A stretch of DNA of 64,000 nt from Scalesia atractyloides (taxonomy: Eukaryota; Streptophyta; Magnoliopsida; Asterales; Asteraceae): the NCBI GenBank assembly GCA_947069175.1, contig CAMTDV010000030.1, positions 93,863,916 to 93,927,915 on the forward strand, written 5' to 3'. Positions 21,572 to 32,319 of the stretch are shown here, piece after piece (positions within the stretch are counted from its first letter, which is position 1; every line of letters starts with the position of its first letter). Made by a program: the position numbers and the translations under genes. Below the pieces are notes generated by a model. The model made no database searches. It was not told the DNA's origin and was given only the letters and a program-made list of their open reading frames with translations.

Positions 21572-24316
21572 TGTCACAACCCCGACCCGCAGCGGAAATA
21601 AGAGTCGGGGCATAATTGGGCTATCACCAAAGCACATGACATTTACTATTATGTTTCATAATCAATGAAGTCAAAGTTACATTTTCAAATATCCAAACAT
21701 GTTCATTCAATACAAAGGAAATAATCAAAAGGTAACAATCCCAAAACTAAATCGATTTATTCTTCTAATCCAGGTCCTATGTGTTCCTAGCTGCTGCTGG
21801 TTCACCTGTATCATGTGTAAAATGGTAGTTTTTGGGTCAACATAAGTTGGCGAGTGAACCTTATTAGAATAACATTTGATAATGATTTTATGGTTAGTTT
21901 ATCAATAAAATATTATGCATAATCATAAAAGAGCAAACGTAAGTAATCAAGCATTGGCAAATAGCAGTTACAATTATAACATACAATAACACTTGATAGC
22001 ATACATGAACATACCAATATCATACGATAACTAACATAAATGAACTGTGCGATCAAGGCTCAAACAAACGGAGCCGATCGTATTGCATGAACTGGAAATG
22101 TAAATTGAACTGTGCGATCAAGGCTCAATCAAACGGAGCCGATCGTATTGCATGAACTGGAAATGTAAATTGAACTGTGCGATCAAGGCTCAATCAAACG
22201 GAGCCGATCGTATTGCATGTATTGAAATGTAAAATGAAATGACCGATCAAGGCTCAATCAAACGGAGCCGATCGTTGCGGGCACGCCACAGTTCAACCGC
22301 ATAATAAAATGGGGAACAAGCTCAACCTCATGGACGGGGAGCTGCGGCCTCGGCAAATGCATGTACTGTAATAATAATTTGCATCCAATAATAACTACTT
22401 AACAGCAACAAACTAATACACATGTCATGATATGATGTATGCACAATAGTTTCGTTATAACATGTAAATAAACAAAGACACATGATACACCCCAAAAACG
22501 TGATTAAAACGGGGAATTTGAAAGGTTCACTCACATTGGGTGCGTTGAATTGGAGATGGTGAGATGCGCACGATTTAGATGAGCGAGTCGACGAGGAATA
22601 CTAACCTAAATAATAATGGAAAAATATATTAAGTGGATGGATGTTATTAAGGATTTTAATGAAATTTTTAGATATACTTTTATGAGTTTATGGCTATTTT
22701 CTATCTTTAAAAATGTTATTTTTAAGTATTTTTAATTGATTTTTAAATTAAATTAAATAAATAAATATATAAAAAAATATTATTTTTTTACTGTTGACCG
22801 TTGACCGTTGACCGGTTCGGTCAGCGGTTATTTCTGCGCCGGGTGGGATTCGAACCGGCGACCTTCCGTTCACGTGCACGTAGCTCTACCAACTGAGCTA
22901 CGTGACTAACCCGTTATAAACTCGGTTTTAATTATATTTATATACTTATTTGAATTAACCGAAAATTCCTTTATTTGCAAAAACGTTTTAATTCCATTGG
23001 ACCGGTGCTTGTGACAGGATTCGAACGCGCGACGTGAAGTTTATGTTGCACACAGTCCACCGCTGGACTGTGTGTCTAACCCGGTTATATTCTTGGTTTT
23101 TATTATACTTAACAACTATCTGTTTTAAACCCGGTTTAGTTCTGGATCAAAAAGGCATGTTATTACACAAGGCGTGTGCGTAGCAAGGATCGAACTCGGG
23201 ACGTGTGTGTGAAACTTGCACACAGTCCACCGCTGGACTGTGTGTCTAACCCGTTTAAAATACCGTTTTTAATTAAACTTATGTCCTGTTATAACTTCAT
23301 CTTCTTCGTCGGATTACCCGGACAGCATAAATCGACTGGTTAGGATTGATTTGTGATTTACAAAGTTCTCAGACATTAACAGTAAATCAAAAATAGAGAA
23401 TGGAGAGAGTTTAAGGAACAGAATATACCGATTGATGTTATTCACTGAATTCCGGCGGAGGTTCGTCGGTACTGGAAATGAACTCCGACTGTTGAAACCA
23501 ATTAACAGCGTTGATCGATTATTCGTAAAGTTGAGTCACTTAAACAAGGTTTAAAAGAAGTTTTGGATATCATACCAGTTCACAGTGTGATTCCGGCAGT
23601 CTCAGAAACTTTCCGGCGAAGTTAAGATTTCTGATAAACGTTGGCTAGGATCGATTCTGATGATAGAGTTGTGTTAGAGACTGACTAATCACATGTTTTA
23701 AACAAAAAGAGTCGGAGGAATTACCGTGAGAATGTGAGTCCCGGTTTTCCGGTGACTTGCAGAAATTTTCCGGCGAACTGATTCAGAAAATCTTATGGTT
23801 CAGAAATGCGATGAAAATGAAATTGAGTATTGTTGTGATGGTTCTGAATTGCGAGATTGATCTGAAGCTTGAGTTAAAACAGAGCTTTGATGAGTTTTCG
23901 GTTTTAAAAGCCGAAATGATAAAACTTAAAGTTTCAATCAATTCTAACTTAATTATAAACCGTAATACATCGGTTATAAGCTGGACAAGCGAATTCACAA
24001 CGATTTGGCGATTGGTTTACCGATTGCCGTTATTCAGATGGTATCAACGGTTAAATTGAGTTTGTGTTTAAGATCCAATTGTTTTCCTAGAGTTAACAGA
24101 AAACACATTGTGGCGGAGTGGTTTAGAGAATGAAAGTTAAGTCGTTGAACGACTCAGCTGGCCCGGGTTCGAGTCCCGGCAGCTTCAAATATTTTTTATT
24201 TGTTTTATTTTAACTTTTTATCAAATATAATTTTTATAATTAATGCACTTTCATAACTTGGTACTTGATTACAAAACGGAGCGGGTTTTGGAGACCCGAT
24301 TTTTACAAATGTTACA
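21572..24316 (-). mobile_element. Solo LTR of the chromovirus family, reversed, nested
   Basis: It is 2,745 bp, flanked by TTTAT (21,567-21,571; 24,317-24,321). On the minus strand it begins TGTAACATTTGTAAAAATCG and ends GGGTCGGGGTTGTGACA, matching the LTR family at 1,854. It has four copies of the GATCGGCTCCGTTTGATTGA unit (21,990-22,275), reversed W-box-like TTGACC repeats (22,795-22,815), reversed tRNA-like modules at about 22,838-22,912, 23,000-23,080 and 23,180-23,252, and an opposite one at 24,107-24,187. It sits inside the 3' LTR of the second element. Confidence 0.9.
24107..24187 (+). other. tRNA-like module in solo LTR
   Basis: TGTGGCGGAGTGGTTTAGAG is a good A box region and CCCGGGTTCGAGTCCCGGC a perfect B box with a 5-bp T-stem. 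This is the best preserved copy of this module, but the 5' end does not pair with CGGCAGC as an acceptor stem, so it is not called a tRNA gene. Confidence 0.7.
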
Positions 24317-24321
24317 TTTAT

Positions 24322-24677
24322 TTACGTTTGTTCATATATGAATAGTGCATAATTTTTCCATATAAAATACAACAAGAAATAAATGATAAATGTTTTCTAA
24401 CAAGGTTCACTCGCCAACTTTTTGTTGATCCAAAAACCATTTTTACACATGATACAGGTGAACAGGATGGAGCATGGAAAACATAGGAAATTGCCTTAGA
24501 AGAAAAATAACGAAATTTAGAAGGATGAATAGAACATGTTGTGTTTATTTGATATGATTGTATGATCTCTTTTAAATTGAAATAATAAATATGAAACATT
24601 ATAATAAATGTCATGAGCTTTGATGAAAACCCAATCATGCCCCAGTCACCTTTTCCGCTGCGGGTCGGGGTGTGACA
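24322..24677 (+). repeat. 3' LTR of second element, right part
   Basis: It continues the LTR after the nested solo LTR and ends CCGCTGCGGGTCGGGG-TGTGACA, the family terminus, followed by the GGGGG target-site duplication. Confidence 0.88.
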
Positions 24678-24682
24678 GGGGG

Positions 24683-25271
24683 ATTATTTTTGTTGAAGCA
24701 AGAATTTTTGTATAAGGATCATAAATAATAACCAAAGATTAAGCACGAAAGGAAGTAACTCCTAGGTTGAACAAATTTGGCCTAAGCTACGAACAAACAT
24801 TCAAACCTGAGAGCAAGGGATCACCCAATGAGGAGATGGGACGAGATCCATGTTTTTAGAGAAGTGATGGTCCGAATCTTATATTAACTAGGATAATAAC
24901 TTAAGTTGTGCCATAAATGGTCATTCCCCAAACACAACATTGCTAGGTTGTTAAATAGGTTGGGTGCATATTCACACAACCCCAAACACAACGTTGTTAG
25001 GTTGTTAAAGTAGGTTGGGTGCATATTCACACAAGGTACTAAACAGTTAGTATCACCACATCAAGAAGGTATTTCTCTCAACGAACAAGCTTTCACAAGA
25101 GAATAATTATTTATACATAAACGCATGAGGGTAAATGAGAGTTCACGGAGATAGCATAACTTGGTCTTACCTGTCCCTGGTTTGTATTGTTGTGCCATGT
25201 GGCACACATAACAGATTATATGGAGCAAAATGTGATTTTTTTTTAGGTGGTTTGGCAACTTTGAAAATATT
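24683..25271. other. Spacer with a ~54-bp direct repeat
   Basis: No gene was recognised. Two near-identical ~54-bp units (24,927-24,980 and 24,981-25,035; AGGTTGGGTGCATATTCACA) lie in tandem. A minus-strand open frame near 25,061-25,258 has no family features. Confidence 0.5.
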
Positions 25272-26698
25272 AATGAAAAGTAGGTAGTTAGCTAAACGGA
25301 TGTTAGGACTTCAAAAAGAATTTCAGAAGTTGTCAGATCTTCCCTTGAAGTTAGCCAAATGGTTTTCAGGACATTCCAAGTTAGCGAAATGGTTTTTAGG
25401 AATTAAAAAAATAAGAAAGCCCGCCACATTGTTGTCATTACTTCAAACAAGTTAGCAAAATGGAATTTAGGACTTCAAAAGGTCTCCAACTGAGTTCTAG
25501 GACTTCAAAACAGATGGAAACGGATGCGTGGGAATTCCTTGAAGCTAGCCGAATGGGTCCCACAACTTCCTTTTGTGCAGACCACTTCACATGCCATTGC
25601 AATTAGTATGGTTGTGGTTGAACAATTACTATCGTTATCGCGTTATGATGCTTGTGTTTGAACAATTACTCTTTTGTGTAATGTATTAGATTATGTCTTG
25701 CTTATGTTGAATTTGTCATATTCTTGCACATAACACATGTAACACAATTCAAGCATACTTTACTTATTGAACATAACACACTTAACTAGTAACTAGACAC
25801 AAAAGTACACAATTACGCAAACACCTAATGATCCTTATTTCTAATGACAAGTCTCTTTTGGATGAGAAGTCTGGTTCAGAATCCCCTCCTTCGTAGGGAT
25901 TGTGCCAAGCCCATGAATAATTCCTCTTTTTCGAATTCATAATCCCATATCTATTTAATACGTCCGAATCATAATCCAAGTCAGGATTAAGGTTGAAAGC
26001 AAGGTCTTCAACGTCATCATAACCTTTTATCACTGGTGTTGCTTGATCTTATTTGTGTATGGCATCTACACCTTCCTGTTTCATAACTGCAATTGAAGAA
26101 CAAGCTCCTTTCTTCACGAGTGTCACACACTTAGTTTCATCAACATCAACAACTTGCCTTCATCATTCTAAACAGATGAAGGAGAAGCTACTTTTTTGCC
26201 TTTGTTATTCATTTTCCAGTGGTGTGAAAATAACAACATAAACCAACTATATGTATTTATAGATGACTTTAGCAAATTACAATGATTTAATGCTCCATGT
26301 GACTATGTGAGTATTCTGAACAAAATTACAATGGCATGTGAAGTGGTGTGCACAAAAGGAAGTTGTAGAACCCATTTAGCAAGCTTTATGTAAGTTGTAG
26401 AACCCATTTGGCTAGCTTCAAGGAATTTCCATGGAAGTCCTAGAACCCATTTAGCAAGCTTTTGTAGTCCTAGTTGAAGTCCTAGAATTCATATGGTTAG
26501 CTTCTTGAAGTCCTAGAATTCATATGGAGGCCTTTTGAAGTCCTAGAATCCATTTTGCTAACTTGTTTGAAGTTATGCCAACAACGGCTTTTTTTCAAGT
26601 CCTAAAAACCATTTGATTAATTTCAATGCAAGATCTGACAACTTCTGAAATTCTTTCTGAAGTCCTAACATCCGTTTAGCTAAGTACCCACTTTTACA
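25272..26698. mobile_element. DNA element with long inverted repeats made of subrepeats
   Basis: The left arm (25,272-25,600) and right arm (26,331-26,698) are inverted copies: GCTAAACGGATGTTAGGACT at the left end matches the reverse complement near the right end, and CAATGGCATGTGAAGTGGT marks the inner edge. Each arm holds about six ~30-bp units like GTTAGCAAAATGG...TTAGGACTTCAA. The ~730-bp centre has short minus-strand frames (e.g. near 25,782-26,033, DYDSDVLNRYGI) with no family match I recognise. The structure suggests a non-autonomous MULE/fold-back type; no clear target duplication was found. Confidence 0.65.
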
Positions 26699-28002
26699 TA
26701 AAAAAAATGCAAACTACCTACCGGGAATGTTATTAGCTCAGAGCCCCTAGTCATGGATCATTTGGGGCACCTCATACTTTGTGGTGTGTATTGTGCAAAT
26801 AGTATGGGTATCATTATCATACCTAGTGCACAATGTGCTCGCAACACTGCTTGCATTTAGTATTGTCGTGGTCATATATACATTCTGGAGCACGAGCCAG
26901 CAAAGAGTCTACTGTTGGTTTGATGTACGTCCTGATATGCGCAACTCCTTGTCCATGGTTGAGGAATTGAAGAGTGATGTTATTCTAGAGTCCGGCCACT
27001 TAGAAAATGAGTCTAAAATTTGAGCTCCTAAGAGATGTTTAAGTAATTAGGAGTTTGAGCTCTGGAGAGATACAAGTTTAGATATGATCATCTAGGAGAT
27101 GAGTTATCTAAAGTTGGCTTCCAATTATATATTATTTTACTTCTTTTAACTTTACTTTTTAAATGTCTTTATAATGGATAATACTATTAGGAAAAAGAAT
27201 AACCGTTTAAATCATAGATACCCATCTTTGTAAGTACTTTAATAAAGTAATAATATCTGTTTTCTAAGAACCAATTTTACCTTAAAACAGTATACTAATG
27301 ATAGTCACAAGTCACAACTTTAAACAATAAAAATATATTCAAACATATCGAATATAACATGTTACATTTATTGCCAGATAATGTCAAATAAATAACTGGT
27401 CCAAGTAACCTTTTAACATAAGTCAAAATATCCGTCTTTGATATGTTATCACATTTTTTATGACAAAAAAGAGGGGACAAAGCACATGCAGAGTGCCTCT
27501 CACACTTTGTGTTTAGCTTCCTATTTCTACAACATATATGACCCTTCTACCCTCCTCCCTTGCCAACTTAATTTTTGCTTCTCTTTTATTTATTTATTTT
27601 TATAAAAAAAGTTATCTTTTAAATACTTATAAAAGCTTCATATAATCCACTATTTAATCAACTTGTTTATCACCCTTTAATTTTTTATCTTTATTAGTAG
27701 TGGTATCTTGTTAAGTCTAATCTTTTAAGTTATCGCAGTATTAACACTTTAAGTGAATATAACCACGAATTCTGAACCACATACGATACCAATATTACGA
27801 TCCCATCGCTTACTCAACCCAACGCAAAGCTTCACAAGTCCGTTAATCTACCAATCGAGCATCTTTTGTTAATAGATGTATCTTTTTAAGTCTAATCTTT
27901 TAAATTATAGCAATCTATAATCACATCACTTTCTCAACCCAACCCATTCCTTTCAAAAGTGCTACTTATAACCAACTGATCCATCTCACTTGGTCTTTAT
28001 CA
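26699..28002. other. Spacer upstream of the PKS gene
   Basis: AT-rich, with no confident gene. A plus-strand frame at 26,781-27,023 has a hydrophobic start but no recognisable family. The last few hundred bases presumably contain the PKS promoter; two similar phrases (TTTTTAAGTCTAATCTTTTAA near 27,710 and 27,882) form a diverged direct repeat. Confidence 0.4.
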
Positions 28003-29105
28003 ATGGTTTCAATACTCATCATTCACAAACCTATTCATACCCATCAACCATTTTCACAAATCTATTATACCAACATGCTAGCACCGGATGCACCGATCTC
28101 CTACACGAGTAAACACATGACCAAAGATCGTTTAACGTTTAAAACGATGAAAAACAAGTTAGAAGATGGCGAGCTCGGGTGTTTGGAGCCGAGAAGTACT
28201 TCAAAGGAGTAATAGATGAAGAACTTGTAAAAACATCCAATACTGGTGGTCGGTACTGTTCATACCGACCACCAGAAAAACATGAAGAGCCATGCGCGAT
28301 ACCTAAACCGAAAACCCCATCAAGCGTTCGCTCAGAATCGAGCTGGAATAGCAGGAAAGGCTTATTGGTTAGTAATGGGCCTAATGGCAACAACCATAGT
28401 AAGAAAACTAGTGTCAAAAGCTTGTTAGCGAGCCTTGGTTGCAAATGTGGCGACAAAGACTCGGTTAAGGTTAGAGAAGTCAAACAGCTCGTTAAAGGCG
28501 GTGAAACGGGCCAAAAAACAAAGCCCGTTTCGAGCAAACGGGCTGATGAGGATGTTAACATCAAAAAAGAAGATTGTTTCACATTCCCAGTGTTGAATCC
28601 TCCAACACTGAGACAAAACGATACGGGAAGTGATGGAAGCTCGGATTTGTTTGAAATCGAGAGTTTCTCCACTAACGAGAATAACTCGTTTCTTGCGGGA
28701 CAAGCAATCAAGAATAGCGCGTATGCACCAAGTGAGGCGAGTGTCGATTGGAGTGTGGCGACTGCCAGCGTGGTAGACTTTTCGACTCCAGAAGATTTGG
28801 TAGTAACAAGGAATGTGAAAGGTAATTCGGGTATTCTTTCGGGGTGTAAAAGCCTCAAATCGGTGAGAATCTCGGGTGATGAACGCGGTAGTAATGAGAA
28901 GGCGGGGGTTGTTGTGTCGACCGCTAGGCGAGAGTGGTGCGACCAGTTGGATTCGGACACACCGGTAGCGAAAATACAAGCCGACACCAAGCTGATATGT
29001 GCGGGGTCTGGTTTGCATATAAGTCAAAATGGATTTGGCGTGGTTCGTCCGGTTCATAAGACACATTCTAAACATGCGTCATCACACCACTTGTACTTGA
29101 AGTAG
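28003..29105 (+). CDS. PKS: Phytochrome kinase substrate (PKS) family protein, 1-nt frameshift
   Basis: PKS proteins are plant-specific, plasma-membrane-associated partners of phytochromes, phototropin and NPH3 that act in phototropism and light-dependent growth. The family core is clear: VFGAEKYF, then KTPSSVRSESSWNSRKGLL, then the Cys motif SLLASLGCKCGDKD. The rest is low complexity and Ser-rich, as usual; like known PKS genes it needs no intron. The core frame (from about 28,179 to the stop at 29,103-29,105, about 308 residues) has no ATG. The N-terminus is in another frame: ATG 28,003, ending KLEDGELG, exactly where the family continues into VFGAEKYF. The frames meet in the G run at 28,177-28,179, one base short. 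Either a sequencing error or a real loss of function. Which PKS member this is cannot be decided. Confidence 0.85.
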
Positions 29106-29316
29106 TGTTAAATAGTGGGTGTTTGGATTTATGTTTTGTAACCTATTAATTATTACAATTTGAGCTTAATTTAATTTAATTTAATGGTATATGCACATGT
29201 CTTTTAGAGGAGAGGTACCAAGTTTAAAGGTGGTTACGTCCGCTTTTGGTGTGCACATATAATTTATATATGTGTGAGGCTGTGAGCCACGGGGGGCAAA
29301 AGTGAAATTGCATTAA

Positions 29317-29357
29317 TTTTAACGTTATTTACTAATTTCGTGAAAATAACGTTAAAA
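29317..29357. other. Perfect 14-bp inverted repeat downstream of PKS
   Basis: TTTTAACGTTATTT and AAATAACGTTAAAA flank a 13-base loop. It lies ~210 bp after the PKS stop. It may be a small MITE remnant or part of the 3' region; no function is assigned. Confidence 0.5.
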
Positions 29358-29494
29358 GAGGTGGGCGGTTAATCATGCATCATGTGGTGGCGTTGATAGC
29401 CGAAAGACAAAAGAGTATATGCACTAATCGGCCTTTGTCCCGATTGTTGAGTGTTATGTGCCTTATGTCCAAGGTTTGATGCAAAACTATTATC

Positions 29495-29620
29495 GAGTCG
29501 GGGGTCTCACTGGAAGCAGCCTCTTTATTCCTACAGAGTAGAGATAAGAATGTCTACATCTTACATTCCTCAGACCCTACTTTAGCTTTGCTATTGGTAG
29601 GATTTACTGAGTAATGAGTA
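29495..29620 (+). mobile_element. SINE-like 3' domain
   Basis: GTCTCACTGGAAGCAGCC ... AGAGATAAGAATGTCTACAT ... CCTCAGACCC ... GCTATTGGTAGGATTTACTG resembles the 3' part of plant SINEs of the TS type, from memory. No convincing tRNA-derived head with A and B boxes was found upstream, so this may be a truncated copy. Confidence 0.45.
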
Positions 29621-29639
29621 CTAATGCTTGGTTGTAACT

Positions 29640-30219
29640 TAGTCTATGGGTAGTAACTATAGATCAGTTGAAATTAAATCCATAAGTAGTAAAATAAGCG
29701 TAGTTTGTGGCTGGGCTTCAATAGCAACAGGGTTACTATTGAAAGATTTTTTTGGTTGGCAGTAGAGTTACTACATATGTGACTGCGACGGTTACGCCCC
29801 AACTGCCATACCTTTTCACGAAAGGTTGTGAAGTTTCACCCTAATCGTTGCGATGCTTTTGACCCATATTAAAGGGGATATATTGGTCTTTCAAGATATC
29901 GTATTACTTCGAATTCTCATAAGAAGAACATCTTGTTCTTCGAAATTCACTTTCTTTCTTATTCGAATTAATGATTTCATGTACCCGCAAATTACTTAAA
30001 GTAATAATACAAGATTCATAAAGCTATTCGGCGATTAAAATACGAAATCCAAAACCTACACAAACCAGTTGAATCACACAAACTAAAGCAAACGGTTTGA
30101 GATCCAAAGGTTCAGTTTTTATGGTTTGACAATTAACGATTCTTTCCGGTTTAACACCTAGAATCGGTCGTTTGACCTATATTATAATTATGACTTCTCA
30201 TAATTATGAATCTATCTTT
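29640..30219. other. Spacer, nothing recognised
   Basis: No open frame, RNA gene or transposon terminus could be supported in this AT-rich stretch. Confidence 0.4.
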
Positions 30220-30395
30220 GGGGGTGTTTGGGATTCCTTTAACTTCTGACTTCTCAAAAGTCCTAAAAAAGTGACTTCTCAATTTCTCTTTTTTGAAGGC
30301 ATAAAAGTCCTTCTCGGGGTGTTTGAGATTCCTTTTAACTTCTAAGAAGTTAATAAGTCAAAAGTAGCTCTAAAATAAGTTAATCCAAACACCCA
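30220..30395. mobile_element. Small MITE (GGGTGTTTGG ... CCAAACACCC)
   Basis: The ends GGGGTGTTTGGGATTCC and GTTAATCCAAACACCC are inverted, and an internal copy of the left end (GGGGTGTTTGAGATTCC near 30,317) is present. AT-rich interior without coding potential. Ends of this kind are common in plant hAT-like MITEs. Confidence 0.6.
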
Positions 30396-30424
30396 CTAAC
30401 TTAATCCTACTCAGTTAGTTTTTG

Positions 30425-30560
30425 CTGATATGGCATATGTGGCCCTTTTTGCTGATGTGGAAGCTGATGTGGCTTTTTTGATGACGTGGCAGCTGACATG
30501 GTATTTTTGATGACGTGGCAGCTGGCATGACATTTTTGATGATGTGGCAGCTGACATCAA
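30425..30560 (+). repeat. Minisatellite, GATGTGGCAGCTGACAT units
   Basis: Repeated units of about 30-35 bp (TTTTTGATGACGTGGCAGCTG...) occur four to five times with small changes. The inner CAGCTG is palindromic. Confidence 0.65.
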
Positions 30561-31090
30561 CTAACTGGGTTTGGGTTCAGTTAGTTAGAGAGTGTTATCG
30601 GCCAATAAGTTGAAAGTTGGGAGTGCTGATGTACAAATCGAAAGTTGGGAGTGTTATCAGTCAAATGATAAAAGTTATGGTTATTTAAATCAAATATCCT
30701 CTTAAAATTTTACTACAAACTAATGATATTGAAAGGCAAAAAAAAAAAGTCGACTCAAGGCACCAAAAGCAGCTGTTTCGATTTATCATTTTCTAATATA
30801 GTCGTTAGTGGTTCAACCCAAACTTTTCATCAAAACTGGTTGAACCGGACCGTCAAAACTGGTTAAACCGGCCGGCCAAGATTCCTATTTTAATATTTGA
30901 ATATAATATTGATGTTTTTTCACAATGATGTCTGTTTTGGTCATTTTGTCTAGTAATCTACTATATTCAAAAGCCAGTTTTATTAATAGAGATTATATTA
31001 TGAGCATGTATACAAACTTTTATTTGTAGAAGGTATATTATGATGAGTAAAGATCAAATACAAATAAACTTAACATACAAAACGTAAAAA

Positions 31091-31615
31091 TTGAAGAAAA
31101 AACCAAAAAACGCGGTGGCATTTTCGTAAATTTTTTCTTCAAAATTACTTTACAAAATCATTTGTAGAGTAATTTTGGTCTTGTAGAGTAATTTTGTAAA
31201 ATGTTCTGGTAGAGTATTTTTGATCTTTTGTAAAGTAATTTTGATCTTTTGTAGAGTAATTTTGTAAAATGTTCTTGTAGAGTAATTTTGTTAAATGATC
31301 TTGTAGAGTAATTTTTTAGCATTTAGTTATAGGGTTTAGCTTTATGGTTTATTTTTATTTTTATTTTTATTTTTTTTTGGGGGGGGTTAGGTTTTTTTAG
31401 GTTTTTGAGGGGGGGGGAGGGGGTTAGGTTTTTTTTTTATCAAAATTACTCTACAAGAATATTTTACAAAATTACTCTACAAGAACATTTTACAAAATTA
31501 CTCTATAAGACCACAATCACTCTACAAATGATCCTATAGAGTAATTTTGATAGTTACCCTACGACCAAATATTTACGAAAATGCCACCGCGTTTTTTTTT
31601 TGCTTTTTCCTTCAG
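31091..31615. mobile_element. Fold-back MITE with 15-bp internal repeats
   Basis: Ends ACGCGGTGGCATTTTCGTAAA and TTTACGAAAATGCCACCGCGT are perfect inverted repeats. Both arms are filled with GTAGAGTAATTTTG units, often joined to TAAAATGTTCT (left arm), and the reverse complement on the right. A G-rich loop lies at 31,378-31,430. There is no coding sequence. Confidence 0.75.
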
Positions 31616-31768
31616 TTTGTACGCTTAGTACGTTAATTTTATTTTCACAGTAACTCATATTATGATATCTAAGAAGTAATATGTAGTTTCAAGCAGCACA
31701 TGTGTGTCTCAGCATACCATTTATTTTAGGTAAGATTATCTTCACTCACCCATCAGCGAACCAACATG

Positions 31769-32010
31769 ACGCGTACTAATATTGACCCGTCTCTACCCTT
31801 ATATCTATCTCACATTCTCAGACAGGAGCCTACCGCCTAAGGATATCGAATATCAGTATCAGTACATGTCATACCATCTATAACCCTTACTAATATTGAC
31901 CCGTTTCTACCTGAACCCAACATGACCCGTACTAATATTGACCCGTTTCTACCTGAACCCAACATGACCCATTAATATTGACCCGTTTCTACCTGAACCC
32001 AACATGACCC
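31769..32010 (+). repeat. Minisatellite, ATTGACCCGTTTCTACCTGA units
   Basis: A ~46-bp unit (ACTAATATTGACCCGTTTC ... TGAACCCAACATGACCCG) repeats about four times. Single diverged units are also found at 33,955-34,020, part of a larger duplication. Confidence 0.75.
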
Positions 32011-32319
32011 GCCACCCGTCCAACTTTTCACAGAAACCCAAACACTGTTGTTGTATATTAGTGTGAATAACAGACACATGCTGCAAGCACATGTGTGTGT
32101 CTAGTGCCAAGAGGGTCAAAAATAAAGCAATCCGAATGACATGAGAAAGAGAAAAAGAACAAGGAATTTCTTCTCAGATGTGGGTAAGATGTCGAAATCA
32201 CACCACGCTTTTATTTTATTTTATTTTTATTTTCTGAGGGGAGAGGGTAGACACCAACGAATAGATACAATGGTTGTTACATTATAATCAGTGACTAAAA
32301 TATGGATCTCTTGATCACA

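Larger units (their letters stand above)
16271..24677 (+). mobile_element. Internally deleted chromovirus with tandem array replacing pol
   Basis: It is flanked by GGGGG on both sides (16,266-16,270; 24,678-24,682). It starts with a 380-bp stub of an LTR, jumps straight into the middle of gag, has no protease, reverse transcriptase or integrase, and carries a ~340-bp tandem array. It ends with a polypurine tract and a nearly full 3' LTR, itself split by a solo LTR. LTR ends (TGTAACATCCGCC ... GTGTGACA), tRNA-like modules and the gag remnant relate it to the element at 1,854. It cannot move without proteins from another element, and it lacks a primer site. Confidence 0.85.

Noticed and set aside
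28139..28990. 283-codon minus-strand open frame
   Set aside because: It lies antisense to the PKS gene, whose plus-strand frame has the family motifs.
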